A DNA stretch of 64,000 nucleotides. It comes from Myotis daubentonii (Eukaryota > Chordata > Mammalia > Chiroptera > Vespertilionidae). Positions 54,700-64,000 of this stretch are shown piece by piece. Numbering within the stretch: position 1 is the stretch's first letter; every line of letters starts with the position of its first letter. The stretch is from the NCBI RefSeq assembly GCF_963259705.1, contig NC_081842.1, forward strand, positions 178,067,849 through 178,131,848, written 5' to 3'. Position numbers and translations under genes: made by a program. The notes below the pieces were generated by a model that saw nothing but the letters and a program-made list of their open reading frames with translations, made no database searches and was not told the origin of the DNA.

Positions 54700-55060
54700 C
54701 CCAAGTTTCTCAGCACCCGATATGCACCATGCTCTCTGCACTAGGGATGCAAAGGTGAATGAATGATGGTGTCTTCATCCAAAGGCTTCTGCTAGTAGAA
54801 GAAAAACATGTGCTGAGAAATAAGTCCAGTACGAAGAGAGAACTGCTAGAAGAACCCCAGGAACAATGAGGAGGGAGTGTCTAACTGCCCTGGGGGTCTA
54901 ATGGTTAAGACGCATCCTGAAGGATGAGCAACAGTTCAGCAGGTAGAACAGCGATCCTGAAGGGTATTCTAGAGAGAGGGAACAGTATATGCAAAAGCAA
55001 GCAGACATGACAAGGCCCAGGGATCAGAAGATGTCTGATGTGGCTGGAATGTTGTTGGGT
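54700..55060 (-). repeat. L2 LINE fragment
   Basis: Reversed L2 in order: 'ctctctgcactagggatgcaaaggtgaatgaatg', 'catcctgaaggatgagcaacagttcagcagg', 'gagagagggaacagtatatgcaaaagcaagcagacatgacaaggc'. Confidence 0.75.
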
Positions 55061-55324
55061 GATGAACAACGGCAGATGAAGACAGCTCTTGCCTCAGATC
55101 TTAGAAAATATCACCAGTTTTCAATGTAATAAAGTGTACTTGAAGCCATTTGGATGATGGTCAAAGATGGTAAGGGCATAAATGCATAAAGTGATAGTCT
55201 GGGCTTTTTAATGCAAGTCTATAAAGTGGTCCTGGCACTATCCCCTCCAGAAGGTCAATGTTTTAATGGTAGACACTGGTATTAAGCTCCATCTACTTGG
55301 GTCTCATATTAGTAACAACTGAAA
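55061..55324. other. No gene or repeat recognised
   Basis: Unique-looking; no coding signature. Confidence 0.4.
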
Positions 55325-55500
55325 ACCACATTTATTGAGTCCTCACCATGCTGTACTACAAGCTCTATACACATGAACTCTTTGGACGCCCATAACAAGC
55401 CTATACATGAAGTACCAACAAGGAAAATGAAGTGCAAAAATGGAAGTCACTTGTTCAAGGTCACAGAGCTAGCATGGTACCCTGGAGGATGTTCTCATAC
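55325..55500 (-). repeat. MIR SINE fragment
   Basis: 'acatttattgagtcctcaccatgctgtactacaagctc', 'aggaaaatgaagtgcaaaaatggaagtcacttgttcaaggtcacagagctagc': reversed MIR. Confidence 0.85.
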
Positions 55501-55989
55501 CACTATCCAGGGAAAAGCCAGGATTTGAAGCTTTTATGTGGGGAACTCTTTAAGAAAAGGAATATGAAATTATGAATGCAAAATCAGATGCAATAAGAAA
55601 TGTCTACAATAAGAAAAAAGTTAAAGCAAATAACTAGAGCTTGGGGGATTTAGATGCCTTTCTTTATTTTTATTTTATTTTATTTTAAGATCAGAAATGC
55701 CTCCATAGAAATGCTTCCTGAGAGCAACCTGTCCCCACCTGGAACATTCTATACTCCCAACAGCTACCAGCACAGCAGGGCCCGGGCAAGTGAGGGGCCC
55801 AGAGGCTACACGCTTCACTGACTGAAGGGGTCTTTTCCAAACTATTTCTCGACAAATGCCAGATCTTTGGGCCTGAGGGAGATGGTCAGTTCACCTACAG
55901 GACAAAAAAGGAGGTGGAAATGGGTGCAGAGAGAGGGAAACTAGGTTTTTCATCCGCTCTCCCCTGTTAGGAAGATGGGCCACAGCAAA
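55501..55989. other. No gene or repeat recognised
   Basis: Unique-looking; a TTTTA low-complexity patch at 55662-55688. Confidence 0.4.
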
Positions 55990-56110
55990 CCCAGATTCTC
56001 ATCTGACCTCCGCTCCTAAGTAGCTGTGTGATCATGAAAATGTTCCTTGCCCTCTCTGAGTCTCAGTTTCCTTATCTGTAACAATGACACACTGCAGGGA
56101 TCAAGTAGGG
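55990..56110 (+). repeat. MIR SINE fragment
   Basis: 'cctccgctcctaagtagctgtgtgatcatgaaaatgttccttgccctctctgagtctcagtttccttatctgtaac': a good MIR core. Confidence 0.88.
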
Positions 56111-58239
56111 TGACACGTGTTCTGCCCAGGAATGTCAGCTCCCTTCCCTCTGCATATGTCTCTCCTGTGCTTTCTCCTTCTTCCTTCCCCTGCATGCACC
56201 CTGCTCTGGGGTGGATAGGCAGGTCCTTCTCTGTATCATCAGGATATGCAGGGGATACAGAGGCCTCCATCCCTGCACCATTTTCTTAAGCATTTAGCAA
56301 GCACTCCTGGATAGAAAGGTGAGCACAGACATGCTGCTCTCTTCAAGATGCTCATGCCTATGGACAACCACAGGTCAGGGAGCCTTTTCCTACGAGGTGA
56401 GTGAGATGCTCCCCAGGGCTGCAGCCAGGCCTCATTTCACACAAACCCTCAGACATGGGGCGAGGCAGACCTAACTGACAATACTGTGAATCCACCTCCT
56501 GCCTCCCCAACTCGCAGCCGGTCTCACCCTGGCCCAGGCCTGACCCTTACTCAGCCGTTCCCGCAACTGGCCACCGCGATGCTGGCCCCACACAGCCTGT
56601 GCACAGCTGGAACAATGATGTTTGGTTTGCAGGGCACTGGGCCCACAGTTGGCACTCACCTCTAGAACAAAGAAGAATACTGGCCCTTCCAAGGCAAAAC
56701 AAAGGCACGCTTCTCCCCAGGGGATGGCTTTTCCTTTATAGGCAACAGTATGCAGACCCCCTGGTCCTCCACTGAACTACATTTAAAATAGCTTTTGTGA
56801 ACGACAGACACAGTGGCCATTTTTGTGTGTATGTGTGCCAGCAGCAATGAATTGGTTGTAATAGGAACAATGTGCACTTCTTCCCACTTCTGACAGAATA
56901 GATGACATTGTGTCGTGGGCTGGGGAGGGGTGGGGGGCCCAAGTAAAGAAACCAAGCCTTAAGGTTTATTACATTAAATTCTGATAAAAAGCTCTTCGAA
57001 GCCTCTTTCCCATCATCAAAAAACCACACTGGGCAAGATCAGAGCTTAACAGCCAACAGGAACAAAAAAAAAAAAAAAGAAAGAAAAGAAAAGAAAAAGA
57101 AACAAAAAAAACACCCCACATTCAATCCCTGAGATCATTTTCCTGAAATAGAAAACTACATATGTTTCTCAAATTTCACATCAAGCCACTGCAGAGGCCA
57201 GACTGCAGGGCTGAATTGGGCCAAAGTAAGTAAGAGAGAGAGAGAGGAGAGGAGAGGGGGATGGGGTGGGAAAGAGAGTAAACAGAAGAGAAAGAGCCCA
57301 TTCCCACATCACCACATTTCTCTAGCACAGTCTAAACTTACAAACACCCCCGGTTTCACAGAACTTGTAGTTAGGGTTGCTTATCAGGCAGCCTTTACTT
57401 TGTCGAATTAAGACACATTGCCTTGGATTAGCAAGACTCCTTAAATTCAAAATGACTTCATGGTTGGCTCGGAGTTCAGTGTCTCTAGGGCCAGCCGCCA
57501 GGAACATATCCACTGCACAGCCTCCTCCCCTCTCCATACTGACCTGCCTGACTTTTCCATGGAGACGGCAGAGCAAAATCCCAAGCAGACAGGCTGTCAG
57601 TGTTAATTAAAAGTCCAAACACTTCTTTAGAAACTATCTCCAGCTCAATATTTATACAGAACATAAGACTCGAACAGGCAGGGCTGGAGAGAGGAGCGGG
57701 AGGTGAAGGGCGGAAATATGTTTGAATGGCATTTGGAACTCATTAATTTTTAAAAGACAGGCTGCCACCCCATATACACCCAGAGAGGTTCAAAATGTAA
57801 GGAAACCAGGAAGATGAATGAGCCGGAGACTGTTCGGAAAGCCTGGAGAGCGCTCAGCTTTTGGAAAGAATAATATCTGGGCAACGATGAGAGCTGACAC
57901 TTTTTATTGGTGAATATGGTTTGGGGTACATTTTAATGATACAGGTTGACAATTTTTTGTATTTAACAAAAGGAAAAGCAATCTTCTAAATGACTTGGGA
58001 ACAAAGGGCTCCCTGACTACAATTTCTTAATAACATTTAAGAATTATTTTCAAAGGCGCTTGACAATATTTTAGAGAGAGGAAGGAAGGAAAATGAAGAA
58101 AACATGAAAAAAAGAAGGTATATTTTAAAAAAAAACTAAATAGAAGAAGAGAAAAAAGAAAAAATGGGTGTAGCATTTCAACACTAAATTCTATACCAAA
58201 GGTTTGAATTTTAATGTTAGACTTCAGCAATACTTTTTC
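56111..58239. other. Unique sequence, no gene
   Basis: The longest stretch without a transposon (about 2.1 kb). It holds an A-rich AAAAG tract (57066-57110), a GAGA tract (57232-57260) and a candidate conserved non-coding block (57590-58080; see findings). Small frames on both strands have no recognisable product. Confidence 0.5.
57066..57110. repeat. A-rich (AAAAG)n tract
   Basis: A15, then GAAA/GAAAA units. Confidence 0.88.
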
Positions 58240-58254
58240 AAATGAATGAGTTTT

Positions 58255-58483
58255 TTTGTTTTGTTTTTTAAATATATTTTATTGATTCTCCTACAGAGAG
58301 GAAAGGAGAGAGACAGAGAATTAGAAACATCGATGAGAGAGAAACATCCATCAGCTGCCTCCTGCACACCTCCCACTGGGGATGTGCCCGCAACCAAGGC
58401 ACATGCCCTTGACCGGAATCGAACCCGGGACCTTTCAGTCCGCAGGCCGATGCTCTATCCACTGAGACAAACTGGTCAGGGAA
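58255..58483 (-). repeat. Ves SINE
   Basis: Full-length minus-strand Ves with well-preserved B box (GGTTCGATTCCGG when reversed). Perfect 15-bp duplication AAATGAATGAGTTTT (58240-58254 and 58484-58498). Confidence 0.95.
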
Positions 58484-58544
58484 AAATGAATGAGTTTTAA
58501 GAAAGAATCCTAAAAAAGACTTTGGTCAACACAATGACATCTGA

Positions 58545-58700
58545 CAGACTCAAAACTTTAGTCCTAGAAGGGACTAAAATGGATCACCTAATCCAACCAC
58601 CAAATTCTACAGATGAAGTAACTGAGTGCCCAGGGCCCAGGGGTGACCTGGTTGGACCAACTTTCACACCACACCACCTCATGTATCTGAGCTCCAAGCC
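58545..58700 (-). repeat. Old MIR-like SINE
   Basis: 'ctcaaaactttagtcctagaagggactaaaatggatcacctaatccaaccaccaaattctacagatgaagtaactgagtgcccag' resembles the reversed 3' region of an ancient MIR-type SINE. Confidence 0.55.
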
Positions 58701-60094
58701 CTCCTAGCCCCTGGGTTCCAAGACTGATTGCTGGTACTTTAACCAAACTGAAACTCAGAGACTATCCCGAAACACACAGGTATAACATATTTAAAAAGCC
58801 CACCAAGTTCACCAAGACTTCACCAACAGTCAGCAACCTTGGATAGGAAACTAATTTGAAAGTCCACAGAGACCGAGATGCCCTGCCCATCCTGAGGGAG
58901 GCCTTCTCAGGTTAGGGAAAGATCCTCTGAAAAATGTATGATGTGGGAATGTCCTCCTTAAAATCCAATGCCTATTCCACCCATTAGTTCCACCCTTAGA
59001 GTAAAACCCTCCCGGGGTTTAGTTTTGGTATCTTGAAGATGAGATTTCCCTGACTTTTTTTTTTTTTTAGCACTTTTACAATTTCAATACATTTTCAGCA
59101 GACAATATACTGTCATGCTATTTGTAGATGAGGAATTACACTCAGAGATCATCCTGTTCTACCATATTAAAAGAGGAAGTGGGATTCAATTGTAGAAATG
59201 ATTCAAGGTCTCAGAGAAAACTGTTAAGTAAAGAAAAAGTTATACTGCTGCTCAGATGGAAAATTATAGTTATACTGTCTAGTAACTTTCAGGCATACAA
59301 AATGTATGTGTAGATGTATGCAGTAGAGATAATTAAAAAAAAGATTATAGAAAATTGTGCAAATTCAGACCAGTGTTTCTTAATGAAGAGTATACATCAT
59401 AACCACTGAGGTCACATTTTTACCCCTTTGTCCTGTGGGGTTCTTAACCTTATCTATCCAGACTTGCTTTACTCATGAAAAATGAAAGAAATATCCCCTT
59501 CCTCTGACTTTGCCTCAATGTAGCAGATGAGGAGGAAGCACAGGTGATCTGAGAGGTAAGCGTTAGTGTAGGGTAGCAGGAGGACTCCTGGTCATGCAGA
59601 ATCTGTGCCTTGATTCTGATGCTTGAGAGGCATGGATGAGAAACCAGGACATTACACCTCGCTCCCCTCCTTCCCCCTGACTGGCCCAGCAGATTCCATT
59701 TCCTCCTTCCCTCCTCAGACGTTTACTCTTGAATACTGACGGGTCTGCGATCTCCTGGCACCTACTCCTTTCTCCACACCTACAACAGTTCTAAGACCTT
59801 TGGTGACACTGTCCATGACTCACTGAACCCCGATCACATCCACAGGAAGCCAACACAAAACCTCCAAACAAGGGTGAATGGTTGTCAGTCAGGTTATTGG
59901 GCTTCTAAATGGAATGTTATCCACACCCTACACAAAAGCTGTTTAACTCAAAGTGGATTCATTCACCTCAAGTTTTAAAAATAAAACACTGAAGGGCAAG
60001 ATCAATGGAAGTAGAACATCTTGTGCACTACCATGCAGCAGAAGCCAGTGGGAGGTTTTAGCCATGTTGCTTCATTTTCTCCATAGAGCAAACC
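58701..60094. other. No gene or repeat recognised
   Basis: Unique-looking; T12 at 59058-59069. No coding signature. Confidence 0.45.
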
Positions 60095-60215
60095 CATGTA
60101 GTGTTGGCCCTCCTCCTCTAACCACAAGAAGAAACTGGGATTGAGAGTAATAGAATGACTTACCCAAATTCACCCAGCCGGTAAGTGGGAGAGCAATACT
60201 TTGAGCTAAAAACTG
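60095..60215 (-). repeat. MIR-like fragment
   Basis: 'ctcctctaaccacaagaagaaactgggattgagagtaatagaatgacttacccaaattcacccagccggtaagtggg': reversed MIR core. Confidence 0.7.
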
Positions 60216-60669
60216 TTTGGCAATAGCCCTTATATGGATTTGAATAGTTAAATAAATGTGTAGCTAACTACTGCTAGACTAGATAGAGGATATCTCTTAG
60301 GTGCTCCATTAATATGTACAAAAGGAATAAGCAAACGAGTAAGTGAATGAATGATGGAATTTGTGAGGTACAATTGCTTCAAACTATCTACTCCGTCCTC
60401 CACCAGCTCCCCCTCCTCCATGTGACTATCATAGAAAGAATATAAATTTGTTTCTGGGATATTGGTCAATGTGATTTACTGAAAACTTATCTTTTTACCT
60501 GCCCATTATTAATTATCCCTTTCTTTTTTAGCAGTAAGAAAAACCCATTGTATTCAGATGGCAATGTATCCAGCTAAAAGCATATTTTACCAAGTCTCCA
60601 TTCCAGTGATGGAGGAAAATAATCCTAAGTGTTGGCCAATAATACACAAGCAGGAGTATTATGCAGATC
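60216..60669. other. No gene or repeat recognised
   Basis: Unique-looking sequence. Confidence 0.4.
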
Positions 60670-60677
60670 CTCTAAGG

Positions 60678-60888
60678 CAGTGGTCGGCAAACTGCAGCTC
60701 GCGAGCCACATGCGGCTCTCTGGCCCCTTGAGTGTGGCTCTTCCACAAAATACCGACTTCTGCGCATGGGCCACAAAGTTTCAATCGCACTGTACGTGCA
60801 CGCCCGCACGTGGTATTTTGTGGAAGAGCCACACTCAAGGGGCCAAAGAGCCGCATGTGGCTCGTGAGCCGCAGTTTGCCGACCGCGG
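60678..60888 (+). mobile_element. Foldback hAT MITE
   Basis: Two 77-bp arms (60678-60754 and 60812-60888) that are reverse complements with few mismatches, around a 57-base loop. Perfect 8-bp duplication CTCTAAGG (60670-60677 and 60889-60896). Same family as the nested copy at 7329-7527. The 130- and 156-codon frames on the two strands over this element arise from the palindrome. Confidence 0.93.
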
Positions 60889-60896
60889 CTCTAAGG

Positions 60897-61714
60897 TTTT
60901 TAAAAGAAGGCTGACTCAGATGTATGGTACATCCATTTTTTTTGCACTTCCCCACATTCCTTCTTCCAGCAACATGAAATGTGGACTTGATAATGGTTCC
61001 AGCAACCATCCTGGAGTATGAGGTGACCTTGAGAACGGAAGTCAGGGTTTTAGATGGTGACATAAAAATGTCAAAAAAGCTAATGTCCTTGATGATGTCA
61101 TAGACTATCAGAGTTGCCCAAGACGCCATATAACTAGATTTATTTACAGAAGAGAATGAACCCTTATGTGTTTAAGCTTCTATTATTTTGCATTTTCTAT
61201 TATTTCTATGATTCATCAGTGAAGAGACAAGGACCATATTTCTTCTATAGAAACTGAAAGTACTCTTTTTTCCAAAAACAAGGGTAAAGAAAATCTAATA
61301 TTTATAAGCCACTTCTCAGCACTATTAAATATACTAAAAAAAATAAGCAGATGTGAGAGAATAACTATATCATTCTTCCTAGAACTGTTTTTATTTCATT
61401 GTTCTGAGAAATCATCCCTCAGTACAACCAGAAAACAATGCAAATCAAGTAACTTTAACATAATCATATTGGGAATAATGGGTCCTCCCCCCCCCCCCCC
61501 GCCCAGAACTCCTAGATTCACACTGATCCCCACTACCTGGGGAATCCTTATCAAGTTTCAACCTAGATCTGCCCAAAAAGTGTTACCTCTACAATGATCT
61601 AAATCTGATCAATTTTAGTTTCATTCAATAGACTTCTAATATCAAAATATCAAGTCTTACATCACAATGACAATGTACTTTACAACTACAAGGATCATTT
61701 TAATTTTTTTAAGA
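60897..61714. other. No gene or repeat recognised
   Basis: AT-rich; poly-C at 61487-61500. No coding signature. Confidence 0.45.
61487..61500. repeat. Poly-C run (C14)
   Basis: Fourteen C preceded by CCT and followed by GCCC. Confidence 0.9.
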
Positions 61715-62430
61715 GGGAAAATACGTGTTGGTGAGGATGTGGAGAAAATGGAGCCTTCGCACACTGCTGGTGGGAATGTAAAATTGGGCAACCACTGTGG
61801 AAAAGCTGGTGGTTCCTCAGAAAGCTAAAGGTAGATCTGCCATATGACCCAGCAATTCCACTCCTAGACAGAGATCTAAAAGGACTGCAAGCAGAGGTGA
61901 TTAAAAGAGATACTTATAGATCAATGTTCACTGTACCATTATTCACAACAGTCAAAAGAAAGAAATAACCCAAGTACCCATTGTGGGTTCATCAACAGAA
62001 AATTGGAAAAGCAACATGCAGTATCTGAATACAATGGAATATTACTCACCCATAAAAGGATGACAATACCGACACATACAACACAGATGCATCTTGAAAA
62101 TATTATGCTAAGTCTAATAAAACGGACACAAAAGAACTAATATTACTCTATTTATATGAGCTGTCTAGAATAGATTGTACAATTCGTGGTAGTGGGAAGT
62201 AGATTAGAGGTTAACAGGCACTGGGAGAAGGGAGGCATGGGGAAGTATTACATAATGGTTACAGAGTTTCTGTTTGCGGTGAAGAGGAAGTTTTGGAAAG
62301 AGAGAGTGGTAATAATTGTTCAACACCATGAATGTAATTAATGTCCCTGAATTGTACACTAAACAATAGTTAAAATGGTAAATTTTATGCTATATATATT
62401 TTACTACAACTTATAAAAATAATGTAATAC
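61715..62430 (+). mobile_element. Old L1 3' end
   Basis: 'gttggtgaggatgtggagaaaatggagccttcgcacactgctggtgggaatgtaaaattgg', 'ccatatgacccagcaattccactcctag', 'tcaacagaaaattggaaaagcaacatgcagtatctgaatacaatggaatattactcacccataaaagg', then a 3' UTR. 5' truncated and broken. Confidence 0.92.
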
Positions 62431-62490
62431 GTATATCAAAACCATTAAACTGTATACTTTAAATGGGTGCATTACAGAATATGTGAAATA

Positions 62491-63041
62491 TCTATAATAA
62501 TAAAAGCGTGAAATGCAAATAGAACAAATGGCCAAACAACAGAATGACCGTCCGGACGACCATGCTATGACATGCACTGGTGCCAGGCCAGCCAAGGCGG
62601 GTGCAATGCAATTGGTCAGGGGGCCACTGCCACTCCCCCATGATTGCCTGGCAGAGGGAGGTCCAGGCCACCAGCCGGGTAGTGGTGGGGGGGGGGCGAT
62701 TGATCAGGGAGCGGGGGCTCCATGATCGATTGCCCTGCAGAGGGAGGCCCCATCCACACGCTGCAGCACCGCTGGCCGGGTAGCCTGGGCCTCCCTCTGT
62801 GGAGGTGATTGATCGCGACGCCCAGCCAGGTGGGCGAGGCCTACCTCTTTGGGACTATCGATTACGAAGCTCCACGATCAATCACCCTGCAGAGGGAGGC
62901 CCAGGCTACCTGACCGGCGGGTTACAGTGGGTGGGCCTCTATAGGGCGATTGATCACAGGGCTCCCAGACTGCGAGAGGGTGCAGGCCGGGCTGAGGCCC
63001 CCCCGCCCCCAGTGCATGAATTTCGTAAACCAGGCCTCTAG
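62491..63041 (+). mobile_element. HeliBat-type Helitron with repeated GC-rich module
   Basis: Starts A|TCTATAATAATAAAAGCG, ends CCAGGCCTCTAG|T. The body repeats a module around 'gcagagggaggcccaggc' with 'gattgatc' spacers at least three times (about 62650, 62738, 62890), in part inverted (62789-62812). Open frames are a by-product of GC-rich repeats. Confidence 0.88.
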
Positions 63042-63511
63042 TATCTCAATAAAGCTGTTGTTTTCTTAAAATCAAGTCTGATCCCAGGTATGCAACTGAG
63101 AAAGACATGTCACCAGAGGCAGATGTATAGTGAAAGTATCGCCACCCTTCTCCCCTTCCTACTAATACCTCAACTCGTGGAGGATGAGATTGTACCCACC
63201 TGCTCTCGCCACTCAGAGGAAGCATGACTTTGCACCCTCTCCCCTTACTGGGTTTTCTCCAAGGAGATAAGGGAAATTCATCTGATCTCTGAGACTCTGG
63301 AATATATTAAGCCACATTTTAAAGATTACTGTGTTGAAGATAATTAATGCCTAGAACAACATCAAGCCTACTCCTTCATTTTCTATGCCCAAATGCAACC
63401 AACGTGCCTTGGCTTCAGGTAGGCACACCTGAGCTGGGTCTGCATTCCCGTGGCTGACTCAGCTACTGGAATTGAGATCTAGTTGACATATCTGGACTTC
63501 CATGCCCTATA
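63042..63511. other. No gene or repeat recognised
   Basis: Unique-looking sequence. Confidence 0.4.
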
Positions 63512-63513
63512 TA

Positions 63514-63639
63514 GAGAGTGTCCCCAGAAAATGAATACACACTTTAAAGCTGAGAGCTCAATTTTGAAAATGAAATGTATTTTAATATACCCTGACTTCA
63601 TATTTATTCAAAGTGTGTGTATATTTTGGAGGAACATCC
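63514..63639. mobile_element. Mariner-like MITE
   Basis: Left end GAGAGTGTCCCCAGAAAATG...ACACACTTT; the right end reversed reads GGATGTTCCTCCAAAATATACACACTTTG, a diverged inverted repeat of about 30 bases. TA lies next to both ends (63512-63513 and 63640-63641). The 126-bp size and the 'GGTGTCC'-type end fit a decayed Tc1/mariner MITE. Confidence 0.55.
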
Positions 63640-63641
63640 TA

Positions 63642-64000
63642 AATGTACACATAAATCTGAACATACTGGTTTAGCTTCCCTTCTGAGCTGTATCATTCAT
63701 CCAGTATATGAGAAATTTGATACATTAGAAGTTAAAGAACATTTTCTAAGACAATGCTTATTCTTCATTTAGCTAATATGCTTTGTATGTAGTCTCTATG
63801 AGTCAGGACCCCAATGGCAATGAAATGTGAGTGGCACTTTAAACACTTAAGAATACCTGTTGGGGGGTTAAATAATGAATATTAATGTTAAATGTCCTAC
63901 GAGTAATAATGGCATTGTGATTATATAGCAGAATGTCATATTCTTTGGTGATTGATCATATTGCAGAATTTAAGAGGGAAGTATGTGATGTTTTCAATTC
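63642..64000. other. No gene or repeat recognised
   Basis: AT-rich unique sequence to the end of the window. Confidence 0.4.

Noticed and set aside
60659..61129. 156-codon minus frame and 130-codon plus frame
   Set aside because: Both are produced by the palindromic hAT MITE at 60678-60888, where the arms translate alike on both strands.

Overview
The window reads as non-coding nuclear DNA from a vesper bat (family Vespertilionidae). I infer this from the repeat content. There are 16 tRNA-derived SINEs of the Ves type on both strands. There are several Helitrons with HeliBat-type ends (5' TC followed by TATAATAAAAG, 3' hairpin then CTAG, inserted between A and T). There is a SPIN-type hAT transposon and several other young non-autonomous hAT elements with perfect 8-bp target duplications. 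Behind this young layer lies the shared mammalian fossil layer of MIR, L2, MER5A, MER20, Tigger and old L1 3' ends. The genus cannot be told from the sequence.

I found no convincing host protein-coding exon, no rRNA and no true tRNA gene. The only long reading frame with a recognisable protein is ORF1 of a LINE-1 derivative (42769-43611). A second short frame (34325-34507) looks like the decayed start of a Helitron replication protein. The window is therefore either intergenic or inside a large intron.

Layout. 0-13 kb: a Tigger-like MITE, MIR/L2 fossils, an L1 tail running into a GATATA satellite, a SPIN copy with a second foldback hAT nested in it, and a larger hAT. 13-31 kb: the first Helitron, L2 and L1 fossils, and a dense SINE cluster at 19-21.7 kb that includes two SINEs landed one after the other at the same target. 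31-35 kb: three Helitrons, the third (33833-34806) about 1 kb long with a 69-bp tandem repeat and the Rep-like remnant. 35-42 kb: mostly unique sequence, an old Tigger copy and Ves SINEs. 42.5-44.1 kb: a hAT element split by an almost full-length half-L1 (ORF1 but no ORF2). 45-49 kb: L2 split by a hAT, a row of Helitrons, and an unsplit sister of the 42.5 kb hAT. 49-58 kb: MIR and L1 fossils, a MER20 split by a SINE and followed directly by a retroposed GC-rich fragment I cannot identify. 58-64 kb: a Ves SINE, a second foldback hAT, an L1 3' end, a Helitron and a small mariner-like MITE.

The genes do not form a pathway. The biology here is the insertion history: which element landed inside which gives a relative order of activity (L2, MIR and MER oldest, then the hAT elements and Helitrons, then half-L1 and Ves SINEs). 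All family names rest on recognition by eye, without a database search.
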